A DNA stretch of 8,836 nucleotides from Chloroflexota bacterium (GTDB lineage Bacteria; Chloroflexota; UBA6077), in contig JAJZQR010000214.1 in NCBI GenBank assembly GCA_021806765.1, positions 1-8,836 of the forward strand. The letters are read 5' to 3'. This document shows positions 1 through 6,486 of this stretch, piece by piece. Both the position numbers and the translations under genes were made by a program. A model generated the notes under the pieces. It was not told the DNA's origin. It saw only the letters and a list, made by a program, of their open reading frames with translations, and searched no databases. Every line of letters starts with the position of its first letter. Position 1 is the stretch's first letter.

Positions 1-1
1 T

Positions 2-106
2 ACTCGGCCACCCCGGCTCGGCGAGCACAACGAGGAGATATTGACCGGGCTCCTGGGATACGATGCGACCCGGTTGGATGGGCTGAGGTCGGCGGGTGCC
101 ATATAG
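2..106 (+). CDS. CaiB/BaiF-family CoA-transferase, C-terminal end (partial)
   Basis: Only the last 34 codons and a TAG stop are in the window; the gene starts upstream. The tail reads P-R-L-G-E-H-N-E-E-I-L, then GLLGYD, and ends in LRSAGAI. This is the usual C-terminus of family III (CaiB/BaiF, formyl-CoA transferase-like) CoA-transferases, where 'P-x-L-G-E-H-(T/N)-x-E-(V/I)-L' is followed by a short helix ending in 'G-A/V-I'. Enzymes of this family move CoA from one acyl-CoA to a free carboxylic acid in the cytoplasm. The catalytic Asp lies in the missing part, so activity cannot be judged. The stop is 24 bases before the thiolase start, which suggests one transcript and a shared pathway. 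Assignment rests on a short tail, but the motif is distinctive. Confidence 0.8.
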   Translation, partial: TRPPRLGEHNEEILTGLLGYDATRLDGLRSAGAI

Positions 107-130
107 AGAAGAGATGGGAGTCCACGAAGC

Positions 131-1312
131 ATGAGAGAGGTCGTCATCGTCAGCGCCGTGAGGACGGCCATCGGCCGCTTCGGCGGGAGCTTGATGGAAT
201 TCACCGCCCCCCAGCTTGGGGGGTTGGTGGGGGCGGAGGCGGTGCGCAGGGCGGGGATAACCGGTGGAGACATCGACGAGGTGATAGTCGCCAACGCTCG
301 ACAGGCCGGTGTGGGGCCGAACCCGGGGCGGCAGGTGGTGGCCCAGGCCGGCCTTCCCCTGTCGATCACCGGGCAGACCGTCAACATGGCCTGCGGATCG
401 GGACTCAAGGCGACGGAAACCGCCACCATGGCGATCCAGACCGGACAGGCTGACGCCGTCCTCGTGGCCGGCACCGAGGCGATGAGCAGGATACCGTACC
501 TCCTGGACCGGGCCCGGTGGGGTTACCGCATGGGCAGCGCCGAGCTGCTGGACGCCATGCACAAGGACGGCTTCATCTGCGCCCTCGCCAACATGCACAT
601 GGGGCTCACAGCCGAGAATCTGGCGGAGAAGTACGGGATCAGCCGGCAGGAGAGTGACGAGTACGCGGCTTCGTCGCAGCGGAAGGCGGGTCTGGCGATC
701 CGAGAGGGCCGTTTCGCCTCTCAGATCCTCCCGGTAGCCATTCCCCAGAAGAAGGGGGAGCCTCTCTCTTTCGCCACCGACGAGCACCCGCGTCCGGATA
801 CCACTGTTGAGGCCCTGGCCAGGCTCGCCCCCGCCTTCAAGAAGGATGGGCAGGTCACGGCGGGGAGCGCCTCGGGAGTGACCGACGGGGCGGCGGCGAT
901 CGTCGTGATGGCGGAGGAGAAGGCGCGGGCTATGGGTCTCAGACCACTCCTGCGCATCAAGGGGTTCGCGGGCGCGGGGGTCGATCCGCACTACATGGGC
1001 ATTGGACCTGTCCCCGCTACCCAGAAGCTGCTGGAGCGGCTGAAGATGAAACTGAGCGACGTCGACGTGATCGAAATCAACGAAGCCTTCGCAGCCCAGG
1101 TTCTGGCCTGCGAGAGGGAACTCAAGTGGGACTGGGACAGGGTAAACCCGAACGGCGGGGCGATAGCCCTGGGGCACCCCATCGGTATGACGGGCGTGAG
1201 ATTGCTGGTAGCCCTGGCCTACGAGTTGGAGCGGCAGGACAAGCATCTGGGTCTGGCGACCCTCTGCATCAACGGCGGCATGGGGATGGCCTGCCTCGTC
1301 GAGCGGGCTTAG
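131..1312 (+). CDS. Thiolase (acetyl-CoA acetyltransferase family)
   Basis: A complete 393-residue protein, the normal length for thiolases. The start [19 protein letters not shown] is typical of the family. The nucleophilic cysteine is C88 in [10 protein letters not shown], the substrate-loop motif MGLTAEN lies at 157-163, NEAF is at 317-320, the catalytic histidine is H349 in [11 protein letters not shown], and the second catalytic cysteine is C379 in CINGGMG. All four classical motifs are present, so it should be active. The reaction is either condensation of two acyl-CoAs or CoA-dependent cleavage of a 3-oxoacyl-CoA; the sequence does not settle chain length or direction. It follows the CoA-transferase by 24 bases. 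With that gene and the nearby hydroxyacyl-CoA dehydrogenase, a degradative role in acyl-CoA metabolism is the simplest reading (inference). Confidence 0.95.
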   Translation: MREVVIVSAVRTAIGRFGGSLMEFTAPQLGGLVGAEAVRRAGITGGDIDEVIVANARQAGVGPNPGRQVVAQAGLPLSITGQTVNMACGSGLKATETATMAIQTGQADAVLVAGTEAMSRIPYLLDRARWGYRMGSAELLDAMHKDGFICALANMHMGLTAENLAEKYGISRQESDEYAASSQRKAGLAIREGRFASQILPVAIPQKKGEPLSFATDEHPRPDTTVEALARLAPAFKKDGQVTAGSASGVTDGAAAIVVMAEEKARAMGLRPLLRIKGFAGAGVDPHYMGIGPVPATQKLLERLKMKLSDVDVIEINEAFAAQVLACERELKWDWDRVNPNGGAIALGHPIGMTGVRLLVALAYELERQDKHLGLATLCINGGMGMACLVERA

Positions 1313-1337
1313 TACACGACCACGGTGGTCTTGACGC

Positions 1338-1391
1338 GTAGGGGCCGGCGTCTCTGCCGGCCCGAGGGCGGGTACAGAGCCCCGCCCCTAC
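1338..1391. repeat. 54-bp composite inverted repeat (double hairpin), possible terminator
   Basis: The element begins GTAGGGG and ends CCCCTAC, a 7-bp outer dyad. Each half also folds alone: GGCCGGC at 1343-1349 pairs with GCCGGCC at 1356-1362 (6-nt loop), and GGGCGGG at 1366-1372 pairs with CCCGCCC at 1381-1387 (8-nt loop). It fills much of the 127-base gap between thiolase and aminotransferase. No T-run follows, so it is not a standard intrinsic terminator. It looks like a dispersed palindromic intergenic repeat. It may attenuate or end the upstream transcript. Confidence 0.6.
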
Positions 1392-1427
1392 AGCTACCAC
1401 CATCAACTTGGGCATGTACCAGTAATC

Positions 1428-1434
1428 GGGGGAG
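1428..1434 (+). promoter_or_regulatory. Ribosome binding site deciding the aminotransferase start
   Basis: GGGGGAG ends five bases before ATG 1440. The alternative in-frame GTG at 1434 overlaps this site and could not use it, so ATG 1440 is preferred. Confidence 0.55.
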
Positions 1435-1439
1435 TGGAG

Positions 1440-2792
1440 ATGGGAGAGTCGAGCGTTCCAGGAGCTAGCCACGTTTTTTATCGTTCGTCCAGGAAGAAGT
1501 ACCCAACTGCTGTCAAGTCGGAGGGGGTGTACATCTACGATTCTGAGGGCAAGCGCTACCTGGATGGGTCCTCAGGAGCTTTGGTAGTCAATATCGGCCA
1601 CGGGGTCCAACGGATCGCACAGGTCATGGCGGAGCAAGCCTCCAGGCTGGCCTTCTCCCACGGCAGCCAGTTCACCAGCGAGCCCCAGGAGAAGCTGGCG
1701 GCGTTGCTGGCTGAGATGGCTCCAGGGGATCTGGACTATGCCTACTTCACCTCAGGGGGATCCGAGGCCACCGAGACAGCGCTGAAGCTGGCACGTCAGT
1801 ACCACCTGGAGCGGGGCAAGGTTCGGAAGAGCAAGGTGATCGCCCGCTGGACGAGCTACCATGGGAACACCATAGGCGCCCTCTCCATGTCTGGCAACCC
1901 TGGCCGGAGGCGCCCTTACTCGCCGCTTCTGCTCGACTTTCCCCATATTCCTCCGGCCTATTGCTTTCGCTGCCCGTTCGGGATGACCCACCCCGAGTGC
2001 GACTTGAAGTGCGCTCAGGCCCTGGAGGATGAGATCGTCCGCCAGGGACCGGAGAACGTCTCAGCCTTTATTGCCGAACCGGTCGTGGGCGCATCGGCTG
2101 GCGCGCTGCCGGCCCCATCGGGCTACTTCCAGAGGATCCGCGAGATCTGCGATCGCCACGACGTCCTGTTCATCGCCGACGAGGTGATGTGTGGCTGCGG
2201 CAGGACGGGCAAGGACTTCGCCATCCAGCACTGGGATGTGGTGCCCGATATCCTGGTGACGGCCAAGGGGATGGCCAGCGGGTACGCCCCCCTGGCGGCG
2301 ACCATCGTCAGACGAGAGATCCACGATGCTTTCGAGAAGGGGTCTGGCCAGTTTGTACATGGTCACACCTACGGCGGCAGCCCCTTGAGCTGTGCCGTAG
2401 GGTTCGCCGTCTTGAGCCTCGCCAAAGAGTGGGGGCTGGCTGAGCGAGCAGCCGAGCAAGGCGACTACATGCGGTCCCGGCTCGAGGAGCTGTACAAGTA
2501 CCCCTTCGTCGGCGACGTCAGAGGCAAGGGGCTGATGCTGGGAATCGAATTGGTCAAGGACCGGGCTACGAAGGAGCCGTTCCCGCCGGAGCTGCACCTC
2601 AACTCCAAAGTCGGCAGCGCCGCTTTCGCCAACGGCCTGATCACCTACCCGGGAGGCGGATCGGTGGACGGAAGCCGGGGTGACCACATCCTGCTTGGCC
2701 CTCCACTGGTCATCACGAGGGCAGAGATCGACGAGCTGGTGGGGATTCTCGATCTCACCTTGGACCGCGTGAACCGAGAGGTTCTGAACTAG
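1440..2792 (+). CDS. Class III PLP-dependent aminotransferase
   Basis: A 450-residue fold-type I aminotransferase of subgroup III (omega-amino acid, diamine or amine:pyruvate transaminase relatives), at normal length. Numbered from ATG 1440: the phosphate-binding SGGSEA is at 105-110, Y140-H141-G142 stacks on the cofactor ring, E213-P is the usual class III pair, D247 in IADEV binds the pyridine nitrogen, K276 in TAKG is the Schiff-base lysine, and T310 in HTYGG binds the phosphate. All PLP-site residues are present. Residues 175-191 hold four cysteines in a C-x2-C-x8-C-x3-C pattern; as I recall, a subset of class III enzymes shares such a segment. An in-frame GTG at 1434 is a possible alternative start with worse ribosome-site spacing. 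The amino donor cannot be named. The transporter downstream suggests the substrate may be imported (inference). Confidence 0.92.
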   Translation: MGESSVPGASHVFYRSSRKKYPTAVKSEGVYIYDSEGKRYLDGSSGALVVNIGHGVQRIAQVMAEQASRLAFSHGSQFTSEPQEKLAALLAEMAPGDLDYAYFTSGGSEATETALKLARQYHLERGKVRKSKVIARWTSYHGNTIGALSMSGNPGRRRPYSPLLLDFPHIPPAYCFRCPFGMTHPECDLKCAQALEDEIVRQGPENVSAFIAEPVVGASAGALPAPSGYFQRIREICDRHDVLFIADEVMCGCGRTGKDFAIQHWDVVPDILVTAKGMASGYAPLAATIVRREIHDAFEKGSGQFVHGHTYGGSPLSCAVGFAVLSLAKEWGLAERAAEQGDYMRSRLEELYKYPFVGDVRGKGLMLGIELVKDRATKEPFPPELHLNSKVGSAAFANGLITYPGGGSVDGSRGDHILLGPPLVITRAEIDELVGILDLTLDRVNREVLN

Positions 2793-2844
2793 GTACGGAA
2801 ACCTGGATCAGCGACGATCCTCCCATCGCCAGTGCAGGCACATC

Positions 2845-2875
2845 GCCCGAGCAAAGCCTGCGGCTTTGCTCGGGC
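2845..2875. terminator. Perfect 14-bp hairpin after the aminotransferase gene
   Basis: Positions 2845-2858 (GCCCGAGCAAAGCC) are fully complementary to 2862-2875, with a TGC loop. The hairpin starts 53 bases after the aminotransferase stop. No T-run follows (the next bases are CTACAAAGG), so it is either an atypical terminator, an mRNA 3'-end stabiliser or a palindromic repeat. It separates the enzyme genes from the transporter genes. Confidence 0.6.
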
Positions 2876-2890
2876 CTACAAAGGGTTCAG

Positions 2891-2933
2891 GCCACCCGGC
2901 AGCCTGGTGGCTACCAGGATCTGAGCCGCTCAG
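2891..2933 (+). promoter_or_regulatory. Structured leader upstream of the TRAP binding-protein gene
   Basis: Several small stems crowd here. GCCACC 2891-2896 can pair with GGTGGC 2906-2911. CCTGGT 2903-2908 can instead pair with ACCAGG 2913-2918; these two share bases and exclude each other. CTGAG 2921-2925 pairs with CTCAG 2929-2933. I recognise no known riboswitch class. The stems are short and chance is possible. Confidence 0.3.
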
Positions 2934-2940
2934 GACCCCG

Positions 2941-2948
2941 AAAGGAGG
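2941..2948 (+). promoter_or_regulatory. Orphan near-perfect Shine-Dalgarno sequence
   Basis: AAAGGAGG is a full match to the anti-Shine-Dalgarno end of 16S rRNA, yet no proper gene starts at the right distance. The nearest frames (GTG 2950, CTG 2954) stop after four codons. The next real start is ATG 3027, which has its own site. It may be a ribosome standby site, a leader-peptide remnant or a chance match. Confidence 0.35.
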
Positions 2949-3013
2949 TGTGGCTGCACCGTAAATAGAGGCAATCTGTTCCTGCTGATGATGGGCATCA
3001 ACAGATCAGTTGT

Positions 3014-3020
3014 GGGAGGA
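3014..3020 (+). promoter_or_regulatory. Ribosome binding site deciding the binding-protein start
   Basis: GGGAGGA lies six bases before ATG 3027. The upstream in-frame ATGs at 2988 and 2991 lack a ribosome site and would put 12-13 extra residues before the lipoprotein signal, so 3027 is preferred. Confidence 0.75.
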
Positions 3021-3026
3021 GTGGTC

Positions 3027-4037
3027 ATGCGCAAAGAGCTTCTTTGGTTTCTGGTTATGGCCCTGGTCGCCGCAATGCTCGCGGCCTGCTCACCGACCCC
3101 GGCAGCCCCTGCCGCACCTGCTTCGTCGAGCGGGGGGCAACCGGCTGCACAACCGGCCGCCAGCGGCAAGAGCTACACCCTGACGATGGGCACCGGCTCT
3201 ACCGGCGGCACCTTCTATCCCCTGGGCGCCGCTATCGCCAAGGTCGTCGGCGACAAGTCCAACGTGAAGATCACCGTCCAGTCCACGGGCGCCAGTGTGG
3301 AGAACATGCGCTTGCTGGGCAAGAAGGAGGTCCAGCTGGGCATGGCCTCCTCTTCCATCGTCGACGACGCCTACAACGGCAAGGAGATGTTCGATACCCC
3401 CATCAAGAACGTCCGGGCCATCGGCTACCTCTACGCCGACATAATCCAGGTCTTCACCATGGCCGATGGCGGGATCAACTCCATCGCAGACTTCAAGGGC
3501 AAGAAGATCGGGGTAGGACCGGCGGGCAGCGCCACCGAGTTCACCAGCCGTTACGTGATGGACGCGTACGGCCTCACCTTCAACGACATCACACCCGTGA
3601 AGGCGCCCTTCGACCAGATGGGAGACCAGTTTAAGGACCGGCAGTTGGCTGCTGCCATATTCCAGCTGGACGTCCCCAACTCGACCATCCAGGACATCTC
3701 GATGACGAAGTCGCTGAAGTTCCTGCCAATCGACGCCGACAAGCTAATCGCGAAGTATCCCTTCTTCGCCAAGTACACCTTGCAGTCCGGTGCCTACAAG
3801 GGCATGACGGCAGAGGTACAAACCGTTGAGCTGCCCTCGCTGCTGGTCGCACTGGACAGCGTAGATACGGATGCGGTCTATCAGCTCACGAAGGCCATGT
3901 ACGAGGGAACGAAGGACCTCACTGCCATCTATGCCACCGGCGCCGAGGTCAACCCGGCGAACGCGCTGAAAGGCATTTCGATCCCGCTGCACCCGGGTGC
4001 CGAGAAGTACTTCAAGGAAAAGGGCCTCCTGAAGTAA
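3027..4037 (+). CDS. TRAP transporter solute-binding lipoprotein, TAXI family
   Basis: A 336-residue exported protein. Residues 1-20 are a lipoprotein signal peptide (MRK charged end, hydrophobic core, LAAC lipobox) with C21 as the lipidated cysteine. A Pro/Ala/Ser/Gly-rich linker (22-47) follows. The mature part carries TAXI-family signatures: MGTGSTGGTFYPLG at 54-67, STGASVENMRLL at 86-97, a 'QLGMASSS' stretch at 103-110 and GVGPAGSAT at 152-160. It captures a solute outside the membrane and hands it to the permease encoded next. TAXI binding proteins are known for ligands such as glutamate or 2-oxoglutarate, but most are uncharacterised; the ligand here is unknown. Lipid anchoring rather than a free periplasmic form would suit an organism with a single membrane or atypical envelope (inference). 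An intergenic hairpin follows the stop. Confidence 0.94.
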   Translation: MRKELLWFLVMALVAAMLAACSPTPAAPAAPASSSGGQPAAQPAASGKSYTLTMGTGSTGGTFYPLGAAIAKVVGDKSNVKITVQSTGASVENMRLLGKKEVQLGMASSSIVDDAYNGKEMFDTPIKNVRAIGYLYADIIQVFTMADGGINSIADFKGKKIGVGPAGSATEFTSRYVMDAYGLTFNDITPVKAPFDQMGDQFKDRQLAAAIFQLDVPNSTIQDISMTKSLKFLPIDADKLIAKYPFFAKYTLQSGAYKGMTAEVQTVELPSLLVALDSVDTDAVYQLTKAMYEGTKDLTAIYATGAEVNPANALKGISIPLHPGAEKYFKEKGLLK

Positions 4038-4050
4038 CTGCAGCAGACAG

Positions 4051-4082
4051 GAGCGCAGGCGGGACAAAGTCCGCCTGCGCTC
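4051..4082 (+). repeat. Intra-operon hairpin between binding protein and permease genes
   Basis: GAGCGCAGGCGG at 4051-4062 is perfectly complementary to 4071-4082, around an 8-base loop (GACAAAGT). It begins 13 bases after the binding-protein stop and ends 33 bases before the permease start. No T-run follows. In many transporter operons a hairpin here protects the upstream mRNA or partly stops transcription, so that the binding protein exceeds the permease. That role is inferred. Confidence 0.6.
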
Positions 4083-4115
4083 GATTCCCCAAGCTAGGAG
4101 CATGATGGGGGTTGT

Positions 4116-6080
4116 ATGAACAAGGAACCCGAGTCCATTGTCTCGCTCGACACAGCGCGCGTGGTTTCGGCCGAGGCGGTGAAGCCGGAAGCATTCACCG
4201 ATGTCCCGGTCGATGAGCCCAGATACACCCTGGAGGGCTGGGCCCGCCCCGTCATGCTGGCCATCGCCACAGTCTTCTCGCTGTTCCAGCTCTACTCGAG
4301 CTTCATCGGTTTGTACCCTCCACAGATTCAGCGTGGGATCCACCTGGGCTTCGCTCTGACCCTGGTGTTTCTCATATTTGGGTTTCGGGGCGGGAACCGG
4401 CAACACGTCCCCTGGTACGACATCGCCCTGGCTCTCATCGGCGCCGGAGTCGGGCTCTACCAGGTAGTGTTTTACGACCACATCGTCAACAGCGCCGGCG
4501 ACTTCAACCTCCGTGATCAGATCGTGGCCGGCATCGCGGTGCTGATTGTGATCGAGGCGACCCGGAGGGCCGTCGGGATGCCCCTGGTGATCCTGATGCT
4601 CGCAGCGATGTTCTACGCCTTCGCGGGGCCGTGGCTCCCCGGAGGACTCCGCCACGCGGGGTTCTCGATTCAGCGCATCGTGAGCCAGGAGTACCTGGGA
4701 ACCGAGGGCATCTTCGGCACCCCTCTCGCCGTGTCCTCGACCTTCGTGTTCCTGTTCATCCTGTTCGGGGCGGTGCTGCGAATCTCGGGGCTTGGCAAGA
4801 GCTTCATCGACATAGCATTGTCGCTGGCGGGCCATACAACCGGCGGTCCGGCGAAGGTCGCGATCGTGGCCAGCAGCCTGTTCGGCACGATATCAGGTAG
4901 CTCCACCGCCAACGCGGTGACCATAGGCTCTTTCACGATCCCCCTGATGAAGTCCATCGGCTACAAGCCTCACTACGCCGCCGGTATCGAAGCTGCCGCG
5001 GGCACCGGGGGACAGCTGATGCCGCCGATCATGGGCGTTGCTGCCTTCATCATGTCTGAGATGATCGGCGTCCCTTATCTGAAGATAGCGGCGGCAGCCG
5101 CCTTACCGGCTGTGCTCTACTACACGTGCCTCATGATCTCGGTGCACCTCGAGGCAAAACGGCTTGGGCTGAAGGGACTGGAGCGCTCGCGGCTGCCCAG
5201 GTTCAGGCCGGTGTTGCTGAAGGCGGCTCCCCTGGCCGTACCGCTGTTCGGACTGATATACCTGTTGGTCACCGGTTGGACACCGCTCACCTCGGCGCTG
5301 GCGGCTATCGCGGGGACCCTGTTGATCACCCCTCTCAGTAAGGCTTCGCGGATGGGGCCGCGAAAGATCCTGCGCGCTCTTCAGGAGGGCGCCACGGCCG
5401 CCCTGACCGTTGCTGTAGCCTGCGCGGCGGCAGGTGTGGTGGTAGGCATAATAACCCTGACCGGGGCGGGGCTCGCCGCGGGCTACGGCCTGGTCGACCT
5501 CTCCCACGGGATCCTGATCCTCACCCTCGTGCTAACCGCCCTCACCTCTCTGGTCCTGGGGACGGCTGTCCCGACCACAGCCAACTACATCATCACTGCT
5601 ACGGTGGCTGCCCCAGCCCTCGTCAAGCTGGGTGTACCGTTGTTGCCTGCTCATCTCTTCGTCTTCTATTTCGGGATCATCGCCGACATCACCCCACCTG
5701 TCGCGCTGGCAGCATATGCGGCGTCGGGTATCGCCGGCAGCGATCCCATGAAAACGGGCCTCACCGCCACCCGCCTGGCTATCTCGGCCTACCTGGTTCC
5801 CTTCATCTTTGCCCTGAGTCCCGCGCTTCTCCTCGTGGACGCGCCGATCACCAGCATCATCGAGGTGATCCCGTCGTCCATCATCGGAATCGTGGGGTTG
5901 AGTGCGGCCGCTATGGGCTACTGGCGAAGGGAGTTGCCCATGTGGCAACGGGCCATCCTGCTGGCAGGCGCGCTGGCCCTGCTGACTCCGGGTATCGTGA
6001 CGGACATCGCAGGATTGGCAGCTCTGGGCCTGGTCTGGTACCTCCAACGGAGGGAAGACCCGAAGGCAGCTCTCGCGTAG
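4116..6080 (+). CDS. TRAP transporter fused permease (small plus large membrane subunits), TAXI type
   Basis: A 654-residue polytopic membrane protein, a normal length for fused TRAP permeases. Residues 1-40 are a hydrophilic N-terminus. The small-subunit-like part has hydrophobic segments near 41-63, 74-90, 100-120 and 134-170. The large-subunit (DctM-like) part follows, with the conserved GTISGSSTANAVTIG at 247-261 and GTGGQLMPPIMG at 286-297, the latter typical of the ion/substrate site region. The second inverted half repeats this pattern with GTAVPTTANY and a later 'DITPPVALAAYAASG'. It forms a secondary, ion-gradient-driven importer in the cytoplasmic membrane with the upstream lipoprotein. 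Start choice: ATG 4116 follows GGGGGT closely and overlaps the stop of a five-codon frame (4102-4119), so translation may be partly by reinitiation. Confidence 0.94.
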   Translation: MNKEPESIVSLDTARVVSAEAVKPEAFTDVPVDEPRYTLEGWARPVMLAIATVFSLFQLYSSFIGLYPPQIQRGIHLGFALTLVFLIFGFRGGNRQHVPWYDIALALIGAGVGLYQVVFYDHIVNSAGDFNLRDQIVAGIAVLIVIEATRRAVGMPLVILMLAAMFYAFAGPWLPGGLRHAGFSIQRIVSQEYLGTEGIFGTPLAVSSTFVFLFILFGAVLRISGLGKSFIDIALSLAGHTTGGPAKVAIVASSLFGTISGSSTANAVTIGSFTIPLMKSIGYKPHYAAGIEAAAGTGGQLMPPIMGVAAFIMSEMIGVPYLKIAAAAALPAVLYYTCLMISVHLEAKRLGLKGLERSRLPRFRPVLLKAAPLAVPLFGLIYLLVTGWTPLTSALAAIAGTLLITPLSKASRMGPRKILRALQEGATAALTVAVACAAAGVVVGIITLTGAGLAAGYGLVDLSHGILILTLVLTALTSLVLGTAVPTTANYIITATVAAPALVKLGVPLLPAHLFVFYFGIIADITPPVALAAYAASGIAGSDPMKTGLTATRLAISAYLVPFIFALSPALLLVDAPITSIIEVIPSSIIGIVGLSAAAMGYWRRELPMWQRAILLAGALALLTPGIVTDIAGLAALGLVWYLQRREDPKAALA

Positions 6081-6199
6081 CAGGCCGCATCCACGAACGA
6101 AGTCGTCAGGAAAGAGACCTGGAAAAGCTAACCTTGACTGGGATAGAGGGCATGGTTCATAGACAGCGTAACAGTCTGGAGAAGGCAGCCTACCTTGAT

Positions 6200-6303
6200 C
6201 GTCATGCCCGACCTGATCGGGCATCCAGGGGTCCACGTTGGCGTGTAGGAGTGGCCTCACGAAGAGAGGGGACGTCTGGACCCCCGCCTTCGCGGGGGTG
6301 ACG
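6200..6303. repeat. Composite intergenic repeat with two hairpins
   Basis: Outer arms CGTCA 6200-6204 and TGACG 6299-6303 are complementary, as are TCCAG 6224-6228 and CTGGA 6276-6280. Each end also forms its own hairpin: TGCCCGA 6205-6211 with TCGGGCA 6217-6223, and ACCCCCGC 6280-6287 with GCGGGGGT 6292-6299 around a CTTC loop. The GTCATnCCC...ATCCAGG / TGGAnCCCC...GTGACG layout resembles a widely dispersed bacterial intergenic palindrome, probably a non-autonomous element. Copy number cannot be seen here. Confidence 0.65.
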
Positions 6304-6380
6304 AAGGAGAGGCTGAGGGTGACGTTGGCATCAGACTGTAACTCCTTCTACCCGCCCTCGTGAACCGTGCCGGATAGAGT

Positions 6381-6429
6381 GGGAGGCTGGCACGGCGGTC
6401 CCAGGACCGAGCCCCGTTTCCAGCCTCCC
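6381..6429. terminator. Nested dyad, possible bidirectional terminator
   Basis: GGGAGGCTGG 6381-6390 is perfectly complementary to CCAGCCTCCC 6420-6429. Inside it CGGTCC 6396-6401 pairs with GGACCG 6404-6409 and ACGG 6392-6395 with CCGT 6414-6417. It lies 57 bases past the dehydrogenase stop on the - strand, a good place for a terminator for that gene, but neither strand has a clear T-run. A competing stem, CCGTGCC 6365-6371 with GGCACGG 6389-6395, shares bases with the main stem. Confidence 0.45.
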
Positions 6430-6486
6430 CTCATCGATCCATCGCCCGCTGGAGCAGGCCTCGATGGTCGAGCACACTCCCGACCG

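Larger units (their letters stand above)
6081..6486. other. Gene-free stretch between convergent genes
   Basis: About 400 bases lie between the ends of the permease (+) and dehydrogenase (-) genes. I find no credible coding frame. The stretch holds a composite repeat (6200-6303) and a nested dyad (6381-6429). Bases 6081-6199 and 6304-6364 show nothing I can name. Confidence 0.7.

Noticed and set aside
2061..2687. - strand frame of 208 codons inside the aminotransferase
   Set aside because: Opposite a gene with all PLP-site residues intact; composition looks like a reverse-strand shadow.
3744..4835. Long open frame on the - strand, 363 codons, across the transporter genes
   Set aside because: It is antisense to two strongly supported TRAP genes, has low-complexity His/Gln/Asp/Arg-rich composition and matches no family I recognise. 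It is a by-product of GC-rich codon use.
6362..6400. Resemblance on the - strand to the end of a group II intron domain V (GGCACGGTTC with a complementary CCGTGCC)
   Set aside because: The AGC catalytic triad, the GNRA-type loop and the 34-nt length are missing, and no reverse transcriptase gene is present.
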